Shown here: positions 48,557 through 57,691 of the stretch, one piece after another
Position numbering within the stretch: position 1 is the first letter of the stretch
How the letters are laid out: each line of letters opens with the position of its first letter
Origin: an uncultured Chryseobacterium sp.
Lineage (GTDB): Bacteria; Bacteroidota; Bacteroidia; Flavobacteriales; Weeksellaceae
Assembly (NCBI GenBank): GCA_913778275.1
Contig: CAJYWN010000010.1
Location: 1-64,000, forward strand
Reading direction: 5' to 3'
DNA length: 64,000 bases
The notes under the pieces: generated by a model
What the model saw: the letters and a program-made list of their open reading frames with translations, nothing else
Told to the model about the DNA's origin: nothing
The model's database searches: none
Position numbers and translations under genes: made by a program

Positions 48557-50749
48557 TTAATTACCTAATTCCAGTTGGTTTTTTACCAGTCGGTAATACT
48601 CTCCTCTTAAAGCCACCAATTCAGCATGATTTCCTTCCTCCACTACTTTTCCTTTGTCCAGCACGATAATTTTATCGGCATGTTTAACAGTAGAAAGTCT
48701 GTGGGCAATTACTACGGCAGTTTTGCCTTTAAAGAACTGCTCAAGATTTTCCATGATTACCTTTTCGTTATTGGCATCAAGTGCAGAAGTTGCTTCATCG
48801 AAAAAAATGTATTCGGGAGATTTGTATACGGCACGGGCAATAAACAGCCTTTGTTTTTGTCCGCCGCTTACCCCGACTCCCTCGTTTCCGATCTTGGTGT
48901 TGTAGCTTAAGGGAAGTTCTTCAATAAAATTTTTAATATGGGCTATTTCCACTGCTTTTCTTAATTTTGCTTTATCCGGATAATCTTCACCTACCGCAAT
49001 ATTATTGGCAATTGTGTCATTAAAAACATACCCTTCCTGCATTACCACGCCGCAGCGGTCTCTCCAGAATCTCGGAGAAACATTCTTAAGCTTTGTATTG
49101 CCCAGTCTTATTTCGCCCTGGTTAGGCTCATAAAACTTCATCAGAAGCTTCAGCAGAGTGGTTTTTCCGCTACCGCTGGCTCCTACAATGGCCGTTGTTT
49201 TCTGATAAGGAATCGTTAAATTCAGATGTTCAAAAACATAAGCCTCTGAACCGATGTATCGAAAAGAAAGATTCTCTATTTCAATATCTTTCTGCGGAAG
49301 ATCCCGGGTATATTGCTCATCCGCATTTTCTTCATCGTCTTTATCATGAATTTCTCCCAGCCTTTCGAGAGATATTTTGGCATCCTGAGACTGTTTGATA
49401 AAATCGATAAGCTGCAATAACGGACTGTTAAGCTGCCCGATAATATACTGTACGGAAAGCATCATTCCTAAGGTAAGATTACCGCTGAGAACCAGCTTGG
49501 CAGAGAGAAAGCTTACCAGAATATCCTTCATCTGGTTAATAAAATTTCCGCCCACAGACTGCCACTGCTCCAGTGATAAAGATTTGATCCGGATCTTAAA
49601 CAGTTTTACCTGCAGGAACTCCCAATCCCATCTTTTTTGCTTTTCAGCATTATGCATTTTAATCTCCTGCATGCCATTGATAAGTTCAATAACTTTACTT
49701 TGTTCTTCAGAAACCTGGGAAAACCTTTTGTAATCGAGCTCCTTTCTTTTTTTAAGGAAAAAACTGATCCAGCCAATATACGCTGCTGCACCTACAAGAT
49801 ATACAGCAAAAAGTCTGTAATCATAAAATAAGAGAACGATACTGAATATAATGAGGTTAACCAGTGAAAACAGGGTGTTGAGGGAAGAGCTTGTGAGCAG
49901 TTGCTCGATCCTGTGATGATCGTTAATCCTCTGCATAATATCACCTGTCATTCTGGTGTCAAAAAAGCTGATAGGCAGCTTCATGAGTTTAATAAAGAAA
50001 TCTGAGATAATGGAAATATTAATTCTTGCGGAAAGATGCAGCAAAATCCAGCTACGGATCACTTCAATGCCCATTCTCCCGATAAATAGCATGATCTGGG
50101 CCAATAAAACAAGATATATAAAATTCAGATCCTGATTCTGAATCCCTACATCAACGATACTCTGGGTAAGGAAAGGAAAGATAAGTGATAATAAGCTTCC
50201 CGCCGAAAGCCCTATGGCCAATTGAACAACAAGAGATTTATATTTTAATAAATATTTTGAGAGAAATGAAAAACTGGCTTTACTTTCTTTATCATCAAAC
50301 TCGGTCTGGAAGAAGGTGGGGGTTGTCTCTAAAATCAGAACAATTCCTTCTTCGGTATTTTCATTTGCATTTTCACCGATCCAAAGCTTGATAAATTCTT
50401 CTCTGCTATAGGTTATCAAGCCGTAGCTTGGGTCCGAAACATATACTTTATTCTTTTTATCAATTTTATAAACGACCACAAAGTGATTTTTGTTCCAGTG
50501 CACAATGCACGGCAAGGGCACTTCTTCAGCAAGGGTATTAAAGTCGATCTGCACGCCCATCGAGCGGAACCCCAGATCTTCAGCAGCATCACTCAGCCCC
50601 AAGAGGCTGCTTCCTTCCCGGGTGGTCTCCGAAAGGTTACGGATCTGCTGTAAGGAAATAGTTTTGCCGTAGTATTTACTCACAATACGAAGGCAGGTAG
50701 GACCGCAGTCTTTGGAATCAGGCTGACGGTAAAAAGGAAAAGATTTCAA
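48557..50749 (-). CDS. C39-peptidase-containing ABC transporter (bacteriocin-type exporter)
   Basis: A 730-residue PCAT. The N-terminal C39 peptidase (about 1-140) has Cys15 in DCGPTCL, His89 in KNHFVVVYK and Asp106 in SDPSYG. The membrane domain spans about 160-450 with six helices. The nucleotide-binding domain has Walker A GASGSGKT, signature VSGGQKQR and Walker B YIFFDEAT. It cleaves double-glycine leaders and exports the core. It lies between the oxidase and the precursor genes. Confidence 0.95.
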   Translation of the reverse strand: MKSFPFYRQPDSKDCGPTCLRIVSKYYGKTISLQQIRNLSETTREGSSLLGLSDAAEDLGFRSMGVQIDFNTLAEEVPLPCIVHWNKNHFVVVYKIDKKNKVYVSDPSYGLITYSREEFIKLWIGENANENTEEGIVLILETTPTFFQTEFDDKESKASFSFLSKYLLKYKSLVVQLAIGLSAGSLLSLIFPFLTQSIVDVGIQNQDLNFIYLVLLAQIMLFIGRMGIEVIRSWILLHLSARINISIISDFFIKLMKLPISFFDTRMTGDIMQRINDHHRIEQLLTSSSLNTLFSLVNLIIFSIVLLFYDYRLFAVYLVGAAAYIGWISFFLKKRKELDYKRFSQVSEEQSKVIELINGMQEIKMHNAEKQKRWDWEFLQVKLFKIRIKSLSLEQWQSVGGNFINQMKDILVSFLSAKLVLSGNLTLGMMLSVQYIIGQLNSPLLQLIDFIKQSQDAKISLERLGEIHDKDDEENADEQYTRDLPQKDIEIENLSFRYIGSEAYVFEHLNLTIPYQKTTAIVGASGSGKTTLLKLLMKFYEPNQGEIRLGNTKLKNVSPRFWRDRCGVVMQEGYVFNDTIANNIAVGEDYPDKAKLRKAVEIAHIKNFIEELPLSYNTKIGNEGVGVSGGQKQRLFIARAVYKSPEYIFFDEATSALDANNEKVIMENLEQFFKGKTAVVIAHRLSTVKHADKIIVLDKGKVVEEGNHAELVALRGEYYRLVKNQLELGN

Positions 50750-50837
50750 TGATTTATTTTTTTTGTGTTTAGGTTTCCCGGTTCTGTTTAATTTTTTCCT
50801 AATTTAGTGAATTTCATAGTACGAAAGATATTTTTTA

Positions 50838-52388
50838 TTAAATGTTATCATCTTCCACCAGTTCATCTATAAAGTAATAAATATCTTCACGGTCGTATTT
50901 GTCCGGAAACGGGTAGCCATTGATCATAATAACAGGCGTAAAATTAAGTCCTGCCGCCCGGTTTTCTACAGACATATTAATTACGGGAGTCAGATCTTCA
51001 CTGGCTGGGGTAGCTCCTGCTTTCAGCTTTGTTTTAATTTCATCCCTTGTTTCAAACCAATATTCTATAAGCTGTAAAAAGTCTTTCTGACTTTTATTTT
51101 TATAAGTATACAGAAAATCAGAAACAAGATTTGTGGCTTTTCCGTCCTGCTGATCTGCGGTATAGTTGAATCGCATCTGAACTGAAATGTCATCAGGATA
51201 TTTCTGAAGCAGATTTTCCATAATTTTATGAGCATCCTTACAAAATCCACAATAAGGATTTGAGATGATGGAAAGGTGTATTTTTGCGTCTTTATTTCCA
51301 ATCAAAAATGTTTCATTGTCAGTAAAAGTTACCTTCTCACTTTCAAGCAGCTCTCTTTTAAACAAATCGTAATTTCTTTTGAATTTTAAATTTTTTGCAT
51401 TAGACTTTTGTAGGCTTTCCTTTTCTTCAAGGGTAGTATTGAGATATAAAACCGAAAAAAGCAGAACAGCCCATAAAGTAATGCTTAATAATGCTGTTTT
51501 CATATCAAAATACATATTTTCAAATAGAAATATGCTTATAGCAAGCTGAGCCAGCAAGATTGATATGATCAAGAGACAAACGCGGCAAAAGGTCTTCTCT
51601 ACAATCCCCTGAACATATAAAGAGTAGCCGATGGCAATCAATGAGGCAAAGGTTAAGCCTTTAATAACCAAGGTTGTGAAAGGTAAAAACAGGCCTAGAA
51701 TCGTAATGCCGATGAAATAAACCAAGGAGAAATCCGAAAATTTAAGCCCCCAGATGCTGGTTTTATCCTGAATAATGATTTTGTTGCACGAATTAACAAC
51801 CTGATTTGCTGCTGTCTCACCACAAATACTTCCGATGACCGCAGAAGTATTCCCAAATTTCTGATTAAATATTTCAATTGATATATAAACTCCGGTCAGT
51901 GACAGTATATTAAATAATGCTTCGTACCATGTTAGCGTTACAATTGAATACAAAACAATAATAGCAAAAATGGCATATAAAAATGGCTTGTAACTGGTAA
52001 AAGATTTGCTTATTGCAGGATCTTTTTCAAAGAGCAGTACAAAATCCGTAGATTTTTGGTGAAGTTCGTCTTTGTTTATGGTCTTCGCTTTGTCAGAATA
52101 AATAGAATACTGTGCTCCCGATTTCTTGACTAATGAAAAAGTATTGTCTACAATAGCAATAAATTCTTCCGGAAGTTCATCCCAATATTCCTTATCGAGC
52201 TCGTAGGCATCGTTTCTTACTCCCATGAAATTCAGGGTATCGCTAAAGGCCAGTGCTGAAGGGTAATTGGGGTGGGAGTTGAATTGAAACAGAAACTCCT
52301 GTTTATCAAGTTTAAGGTAATTGATAAGTTTATCCAGTGGCATATTAATATTTTTCACTAAAATAAGCAGATGTTTGAAAAAAAGCAA
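50838..52388 (-). CDS. Vitamin K epoxide reductase/DsbA-like fusion with N-terminal C39-like domain
   Basis: A 516-residue protein. The N-terminal part (about 15-125) resembles a C39 peptidase-like domain (HPNYPSALAFSDTLNFMGV) but has no nucleophilic Cys, so it may bind substrate instead. The middle is a VKOR domain with about five helices and paired cysteines (CGETAANQVVNSC and FCRVCL). The C-terminal thioredoxin domain has PYCGFC near residue 380 and cis-Pro in NFTPVIMIN. It is expected to form disulfides in exported peptides. It heads the cluster; a start at the second Met of the leader is possible. Confidence 0.88.
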   Translation of the reverse strand: MLFFKHLLILVKNINMPLDKLINYLKLDKQEFLFQFNSHPNYPSALAFSDTLNFMGVRNDAYELDKEYWDELPEEFIAIVDNTFSLVKKSGAQYSIYSDKAKTINKDELHQKSTDFVLLFEKDPAISKSFTSYKPFLYAIFAIIVLYSIVTLTWYEALFNILSLTGVYISIEIFNQKFGNTSAVIGSICGETAANQVVNSCNKIIIQDKTSIWGLKFSDFSLVYFIGITILGLFLPFTTLVIKGLTFASLIAIGYSLYVQGIVEKTFCRVCLLIISILLAQLAISIFLFENMYFDMKTALLSITLWAVLLFSVLYLNTTLEEKESLQKSNAKNLKFKRNYDLFKRELLESEKVTFTDNETFLIGNKDAKIHLSIISNPYCGFCKDAHKIMENLLQKYPDDISVQMRFNYTADQQDGKATNLVSDFLYTYKNKSQKDFLQLIEYWFETRDEIKTKLKAGATPASEDLTPVINMSVENRAAGLNFTPVIMINGYPFPDKYDREDIYYFIDELVEDDNI

Positions 52389-52429
52389 TCTTTTTTCAAT
52401 TTTGTGAGAAATAATATATTTTTTTATGC

Positions 52430-52739
52430 TTAATTATTTTTTTGTGCATTTTTTGTCATTCGATCGAAATCGGGAGGAGGCTGGTGCTCTCCTGTTTTTT
52501 CGTCAATTAAATAAATAATTTTTTTTTCTTTCATTCTTCTGAATGGATCGTTGTATTGTGTCAGATATAGTCTTGTTAATTGTTTTTTATTTATCGTAAT
52601 TGCTTTTTCGTTTATCCATATTGACTGATCAATTAGCCGGCTGATATTTTCTTTGATATTAGTAATTTTTATTAATTTGAAAAAAATAATTATTTTTTGA
52701 ATCTTGCAATTCTATTATTATTCCTGGCAAGCCGTTGAA
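52430..52739 (-). pseudogene. 3' remnant of a GLPGLI family protein gene
   Basis: On the minus strand, FNGLPGIIIELQDSKNNYFF (from 52739) is the family's name motif. After a frameshift near 52660-52680 it continues as ITNIKENISRLIDQSIWINE, KKQLTRLYLTQYNDPFRRMK and GEHQPPPDFDRMTKNAQKNN to TAA at 52430-52432. The DPFRRMKEKK segment is also typical of GLPGLI proteins. The 5' part is lost or scrambled, with stops directly upstream. These are T9SS-linked or secreted proteins of unknown role; this copy is dead. Confidence 0.75.
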
Positions 52740-52840
52740 TTATTATCATCAAAACTTTAACATACCAAACTCTATAATAGATAATTTACAGGATTATATA
52801 AAGCTTCTCAAAGCAAGAACTGGAAAATTTTAAAAATCAT

Positions 52841-52873
52841 AAAAAAGCATCCTTTTTAAGGATGCTTTTTTAT
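52841..52873. terminator. Terminator hairpin
   Basis: AAAAAAGCATCCTT pairs with AAGGATGCTTTTTT across a very short loop, with T-runs on both strands; it can act in either direction. Confidence 0.8.
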
Positions 52874-53167
52874 GATTTAGCTCTTATGTAATTGGTAAAA
52901 GGTTAGCTGTAAGTCAAATACATAACAAATATTTCCAAAAAAAAATGTTAGATATAATCACCTGTTAATGAGTAATAATAGGAAGTTTGAGAGAGAAACT
53001 AAGATTATAAGAAATGTTAACAGAAATTTAAAATTTTAAATTCTCCAAAATTTGTGAAAAAAAACATGAAAATATTTTTTTTTTTATAAAATATATTGTA
53101 CTTTTACAACGCCTTGAATGAGGGAACAAGTCAAGGTAATAAATTTTTTTTCATCATTTGTGTTTTT

Positions 53168-53200
53168 AGAATCGTATCGCCTGATACGATTCTTTTGTTT
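53168..53200 (+). terminator. Terminator oriented on the plus strand
   Basis: AGAATCGTATC (53168-53178) pairs with GATACGATTCT (53183-53193), followed by TTTGTTTTT. No annotated plus-strand gene precedes it, which hints at an unannotated small transcript. Confidence 0.75.
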
Positions 53201-54289
53201 TTATACCTTTTCGTAGTTGAGAAGAAGATTGAGGAAATAAGAATAGGTAACCGATCCTTCCTGTTGGTTGGATTTGAGAAAAAGGTTATTGGTGAATCCG
53301 AAAAAATCATCCAGTAATCCCTGGTGTTTTAAAATAAATGCCTTTTCGTAAGCCCTGTCTCTTTTCATCGCCGGGGAATAGTTTCTTAATAAAGATTTTA
53401 CAAATTCAGGGTCTTTATCAACGATATAATTCAGCAGGCTTTTCAGTGTAAAATATTCCGTACTGTAACGGAGTTCTATATTGTTAGAATTAATACCAAT
53501 CAGATAGCCTACAAAATTGGCCTCCTGTTCTCTTGCAAAGCCAAGTTGGTGCGAGCTTTCATGTGCTGAAGTAAAAGGTATTAGCGAATTGGGCAGTTGT
53601 GAATTGAATTGAGCTTCTGCGGTAAAAGGATTATAATATCCCAGAATTCCTGCAAAACTCATAATATTTTTAAAAAAACCAGGCTTAAAAGAATTAATTT
53701 CAGGAGCCTTTTTACCTGATATATTTTCGGGAAGCATTGTCTGCCGCTTTAAAATTTCCTTTTGTACAGCATTCAGATCTTTAATGATAAAAATTCCGTT
53801 TGAATCTTCCTGGGCCAGCTTTCTTGTTTCTTTGCATTTGTGAAGATATTTTAACGCTAATATTTTAGCTTTTTCAACCGTGGGTTCTTCCTGGGAAGAT
53901 AGTTTCTTAATAATCGGGGTCTGGAAGTACAGCATTCCCCAAAAGGCCTGATACAGAAAATAGAAAATATTAAGGCAGATAAGAATTTTTAACAAGGCAT
54001 TCTTTCTTTTGGTTTTCCTGAAACATCCCACAATCTGGTAAATGAGAAATATTCCCAGGAAAATATAAAGAACATCTCCAAATGAAAAAGGAATCCATGA
54101 AAAAATAAGCTGATGAGATCTCTTTTGAATTTCAAAAAAGTGTTCAAAAAAAGAGACCATTGCCGAAGATCTGGAGAATATATAGAACAAAATAAATTGG
54201 GCAAGTAATAAACCTGCCCAAAATCTTTTCTTATATATTGTCTTTGTCGTACTAGTGACCACTGCCTTTTGTGATTTTGTCAAGATCAA
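53201..54289 (-). CDS. DUF3810 domain-containing membrane protein with metalloprotease-like motif
   Basis: A 362-residue protein with three N-terminal transmembrane helices (FWAGLLLAQFILFYIF, DVLYIFLGIFLIYQIV, ILICLNIFYFLYQAFWG) and a soluble C-terminal domain. The latter has HESSHQLGFAREQEANFVGY, an HExxH zinc motif plus downstream Glu, as in DUF3810 proteins. Proteolytic activity is likely but unproven. Its start overlaps the MFS transporter gene by 38 bp. Confidence 0.85.
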   Translation of the reverse strand: MILTKSQKAVVTSTTKTIYKKRFWAGLLLAQFILFYIFSRSSAMVSFFEHFFEIQKRSHQLIFSWIPFSFGDVLYIFLGIFLIYQIVGCFRKTKRKNALLKILICLNIFYFLYQAFWGMLYFQTPIIKKLSSQEEPTVEKAKILALKYLHKCKETRKLAQEDSNGIFIIKDLNAVQKEILKRQTMLPENISGKKAPEINSFKPGFFKNIMSFAGILGYYNPFTAEAQFNSQLPNSLIPFTSAHESSHQLGFAREQEANFVGYLIGINSNNIELRYSTEYFTLKSLLNYIVDKDPEFVKSLLRNYSPAMKRDRAYEKAFILKHQGLLDDFFGFTNNLFLKSNQQEGSVTYSYFLNLLLNYEKV

Positions 54290-55697
54290 TTCCCTGGGAT
54301 TTCAGGATTCCACTTACTCTTATCGCATAGAAAGCAAGATACGCAAAACAGATTACTCCCACAATATAACTGAAGTGGATGTTGGTAAGGTCTGCCACAT
54401 ATCCCTGAATAAGACTTACAATTCCGCCTCCCATAATCATCATGATCAGAAGTCCGGAACCTTCATTGGTATGTTTTCCAAGACCGTTGATTGCCAAAGC
54501 AAAAATACACGGCCAAAGTGTTGAACAGAATAAGCCCACACTTGTGAAAGCATATACGGAAACCATCCCTTTGGTAAACATTCCTATCAATAAAGCTGCA
54601 ATACCTGCCACAGAGAAAATCAAAAGCATTCTTGCCGGATTGCCTTTACTCATAATGTCACAAATGATCATTGCGATAATAATCAATCCGTATACATAGA
54701 AATGCGACAGGTCATGTTTGGCGATAGCGTTAACCAGTAAGAAAACTCCGAATGCAAGATAAGGCGCGAGAAACCGTAAGATTTTTTTTGCTCCTGCGCT
54801 CACGTCAAAAGCTTCAACTGCGCCGGTCCAACGTCCGATCATCAATGAAGCCCAGTATAAGGAAATATAAGGTGCGATATCTTTAGTCTCAAAACCTAAG
54901 CTTTTTTCCATATAAGCAGGAAGGTTGCTTGCCGTAGAAACCTCAACGCCCACATAAACAAATATGGCAATCATCCCCATAAAAAGCTGTGGATACTGGA
55001 AAGCCGATTTTCTGTGTTCGCCGGGAACAACATCATCGGTATCTTCTGTAATGGTTGGTGTAATTGCCGGAAGAGAAGAAAATTTAAGCATGATAGCTAC
55101 CAGAACAAACGCTGCCCCTAAAATAAGATAGGGAACTTTTACACTTTCAACACTTACGTCCTGAGTTGCAGCTGCGGCAGAACCAAAAATAGCGAAAGAA
55201 ACAATAAGCGGGCCTATTGTTGTTCCGAGGTTGTTGATTCCTCCTGCCATGGTAAGTCTTTGGGAACCTGTTTCTGCAGGCCCCACTTCAATGGCTAAAG
55301 GGTTTGCTACAATTTGTTGCAGTGAAAATCCAAGTCCTACAATGAAAAGACCTGAAATCATCAGCGGGAAAGAATGCAGATTGGCTGCTGGATAAAATAA
55401 CAGAGTACCTGCTGCAGAAATCAGAAGACCTACAATAAGTCCGTTTTTATACCCGATTTTGTTTACCAAATCCTGTTTTATACCTTTGGAGACAGCCATA
55501 TAAATTAAAGAACCTACCGTGTATGCCACATAGAAGCATATTTGCACCAGCATACTTTCGGTTTGTGATAATTTAAAAGCTTTTTGGAAAACAGGGATCA
55601 AAATGTCATTACTTGCCGCCACAAATCCCCAGAAGAAAAACACAGTAACCAACGGGATGAATTGTCCCCAGTTGGTTTGTTTAGAATAATTTGACAT
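54252..55697 (-). CDS. Sugar MFS transporter (FucP/GluP type)
   Basis: A 481-residue transporter with about 12 transmembrane helices. The segments FFFWGFVAASNDILIPVFQK and GFSLQQIVANPLAIEVGP are typical of the fucose/glucose-galactose:H+ symporters. It probably takes up a monosaccharide across the inner membrane. The end of the gene overlaps the DUF3810 gene by 38 bp. Neighbouring GlcNAc-kinase-like gene is 5 kb away and not clearly linked. Confidence 0.9.
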   Translation of the reverse strand: MSNYSKQTNWGQFIPLVTVFFFWGFVAASNDILIPVFQKAFKLSQTESMLVQICFYVAYTVGSLIYMAVSKGIKQDLVNKIGYKNGLIVGLLISAAGTLLFYPAANLHSFPLMISGLFIVGLGFSLQQIVANPLAIEVGPAETGSQRLTMAGGINNLGTTIGPLIVSFAIFGSAAAATQDVSVESVKVPYLILGAAFVLVAIMLKFSSLPAITPTITEDTDDVVPGEHRKSAFQYPQLFMGMIAIFVYVGVEVSTASNLPAYMEKSLGFETKDIAPYISLYWASLMIGRWTGAVEAFDVSAGAKKILRFLAPYLAFGVFLLVNAIAKHDLSHFYVYGLIIIAMIICDIMSKGNPARMLLIFSVAGIAALLIGMFTKGMVSVYAFTSVGLFCSTLWPCIFALAINGLGKHTNEGSGLLIMMIMGGGIVSLIQGYVADLTNIHFSYIVGVICFAYLAFYAIRVSGILKSQGIDLDKITKGSGH

Positions 55698-55738
55698 ATT
55701 TGTTGAAAATTTCTGAAAACAAATATATATTATTTCTT

Positions 55739-56470
55739 TTAATTATAGTGTTTTAGCAATACTTTTTTTATTGTCTCAAAAGAAGACAATTTAAGCTCTT
55801 TAGGAGGTGCGGAAGGGTATAAAATTCCGTTAAAATACACTTTTGCTTTTCCGGGATAGCCTTTTGAATTGTCAAACGGAAAAATTTCCTTTAATCCTAC
55901 AAATGTATAGATTACAATGGGTGAATTGTGTTTTGATGAAAGGGTAAAAGCGCCGTCTTTAAATTCATCTAAAATGATGGAAGTATCATCCGGAACACCG
56001 CCTTCAGGAAATATGACAATGCTGTTTCCTTCCTCCATCTTTTCGGCACATCTTCTGTACACATCGGCGCGGCTTCTGGCGCTTCCGCGGTCTACCATCA
56101 CACATATTCTCTTGTAGATCGTTCCGAAGATCGGGATTTTTACCAGCTCTTTTTTACCTACGAAACAGATGGGATGATCCGCACACAAAATACACATCAG
56201 CATGATGTCCATAATAGAAGTATGATTGGAGATAAAAACATACTGCTGATTCTTATCTAATGTTTCTCCGGAAAGTCTTGTCAGCTCGTACCGCAGCCCC
56301 ATTCCGTAAAAGATACAATAGCTCCAGTATCTTACAAACCGGTAAGCATATTTATAATGCTTTTTATTAAATGATAATAAATAAACGGGAAGTCCAAAAA
56401 TAAGGGTAAAAACAAATGCCAGTATCAGCAGCCACGCTCTCCAGAGATAGTTTAAAGTTTTTCCAGCCAT
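55739..56470 (-). CDS. 1-acyl-sn-glycerol-3-phosphate acyltransferase family protein
   Basis: A 243-residue PlsC-type acyltransferase. An N-terminal membrane anchor (AWLLILAFVFTLIFGLPVYL) is followed by the catalytic NHTSIMD motif (block I, HX4D) and FPEGGVPDD (block III). It transfers acyl groups to lysophosphatidic acid or a related acceptor in the inner membrane. It lies 3 bp downstream of the GtrA gene, so the two are likely an operon. Confidence 0.92.
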   Translation of the reverse strand: MAGKTLNYLWRAWLLILAFVFTLIFGLPVYLLSFNKKHYKYAYRFVRYWSYCIFYGMGLRYELTRLSGETLDKNQQYVFISNHTSIMDIMLMCILCADHPICFVGKKELVKIPIFGTIYKRICVMVDRGSARSRADVYRRCAEKMEEGNSIVIFPEGGVPDDTSIILDEFKDGAFTLSSKHNSPIVIYTFVGLKEIFPFDNSKGYPGKAKVYFNGILYPSAPPKELKLSSFETIKKVLLKHYN

Positions 56471-56473
56471 TTT

Positions 56474-56932
56474 CTATCCGTTAAATATTATTTTTTTCTT
56501 GATAGAGTAATTAAGGACAGAAACCAGCAGAATTGCTGCAATCTTGCTGATGATCTCGGGACTTAGGGAATAAATAATCAGGTCAAAGGTATCTTTAAAA
56601 ACGTAGCTGTAAAAAACCTGGAAGAAGCCGAGGCTCAGAAAAGTTGAAATAAAAGACACTGCCATGAAATAAGCGAACTCTTTTCTTTTAGAATGTTTTC
56701 CCCTTTCAAAAACAAACCAGATGCTCAGGAAATAATTGGTGATGATTCCGCAGCTTGTCGAGAAAATATTACTCAGCGGATAATGAATTCCATGAAAATT
56801 AATTTCGCGGTAGAAGAACTGAGGTATTGCAGTACTGAAAAGTTTAAAACTTCCGATTTCAACGACGGCACTCAGTCCACCTGCTATAATGAAGAATAAA
56901 ACCTGTTTCTGCCGTAATAGTAAATCTCTCAT
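56474..56932 (-). CDS. GtrA family membrane protein
   Basis: A 152-residue protein with four transmembrane helices typical of GtrA (FFIIAGGLSAVVEIGSFKLF and GIITNYFLSIWFVFERGK). GtrA proteins are thought to help flip undecaprenyl-linked sugars. The frame extends to 57052, but the ATG at 56932 (MRDLLLRQKQ) leaves the family's usual short N terminus before helix one. It precedes the acyltransferase gene. Confidence 0.85.
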   Translation of the reverse strand: MRDLLLRQKQVLFFIIAGGLSAVVEIGSFKLFSTAIPQFFYREINFHGIHYPLSNIFSTSCGIITNYFLSIWFVFERGKHSKRKEFAYFMAVSFISTFLSLGFFQVFYSYVFKDTFDLIIYSLSPEIISKIAAILLVSVLNYSIKKKIIFNG

Positions 56933-57163
56933 CCCGATGATATAATGTGCAAATTTATAACTATATGTTAAACAGTGAAAAAAGTTGTTAAAAATTTTTT
57001 TAGATACAAAATAATTTCTAATTTTAGTTTCCCGGACTGATATAGGCTTCACCTGATAATAAATTCATTTTCAACAATTTGTGTTGATGGTTTTTCTATC
57101 TTGTAATATGATTCAATCATACTATCAAAAATAATTTTTACGACCACATTTAATAATATTTGT

Positions 57164-57427
57164 ATGAAAAGTCAAAACAAATACAGGAAATTCCAGCTTC
57201 AGCAAAAAAATATTGAAGCTCTTGAACGAGAAAACTCACGCTTCAAACGGGTGTATTCTGAATATGAAAATATGTCCGAAGAACTCTGGAATCTTGAAAA
57301 TTCCAATAATGAACCGGTTCCCGATGATTTTATCAATGCCATGATCCTTCAGACCTCTTACCTTGAGAATGAGATCGAAGACTGGCTGGTACAGTTTAAT
57401 GATAAAAAAACGGAAATACAACAATGA
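57164..57427 (+). CDS. Hypothetical small coiled-coil protein
   Basis: An 87-residue, charged, helical protein (KNIEALERENSRFKRVYSEY, then LENEIEDWLVQFN). It has no signal peptide or membrane helix and no recognised family. It stands alone, has a terminator hairpin at 57451-57484, and is divergent from the GtrA gene. Confidence 0.65.
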   Translation: MKSQNKYRKFQLQQKNIEALERENSRFKRVYSEYENMSEELWNLENSNNEPVPDDFINAMILQTSYLENEIEDWLVQFNDKKTEIQQ

Positions 57428-57450
57428 TGCATTACAGGAGAATGAACTTA

Positions 57451-57487
57451 AGGGAGCTGAACAGAACTTGTCCGGCTCTCTTTTATT
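57451..57487 (+). terminator. Terminator after the small coiled-coil gene
   Basis: AGGGAGCTG (57451-57459) pairs with CGGCTCTCT (57473-57481) with two G-T pairs, followed by TTTATT. Confidence 0.6.
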
Positions 57488-57544
57488 ATTTCAGTTCGTA
57501 TTCGCAATGTCATGCTGAGCTTGCCGAAGCATCACGAAAGGCTG

Positions 57545-57691
57545 GGTAATTTCCATCTTCAATCTCTGCTTTCAGATCTTGAATCTGTTGTTTGTAAACT
57601 TCATTTAATTTTTTGAAACTTCGAAATATTTGCAGAAAATCTTTTCATTATCAACACTATCCAAAAGTCTTTCAAGGGTTCGTTTTCTCTC
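57545..57691 (-). pseudogene. Short decayed coding remnant
   Basis: Minus-strand reading gives ERKRTLERLLDSVDNEKIFC and KYFEVSK, then with a one-base shift KKLNEVYKQQIQDLKAEIED and GNYPAF. There is no start codon, and a stop lies just upstream. It looks like the end of a helical protein, source unknown. Confidence 0.4.

Larger units (their letters stand above)
52740..53200. other. Gene-free AT-rich region with two terminator-like hairpins and a possible small RNA
   Basis: No intact gene. A strong hairpin lies at 52841-52873, and a second at 53168-53200. Between them a weak -7-like TACTTTTA (53099-53106) is followed by a hairpin CCTTGA (53112-53117)/TCAAGG (53131-53136) and a T-run. A short RNA of about 90 nt ending at the second terminator is conceivable. 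Confidence 0.4.

Noticed and set aside
53096..53317. Plus-strand reading frame of 73 codons near the DUF3810 gene
   Set aside because: It runs through a terminator hairpin and into the antisense of the DUF3810 gene; composition is not protein-like.
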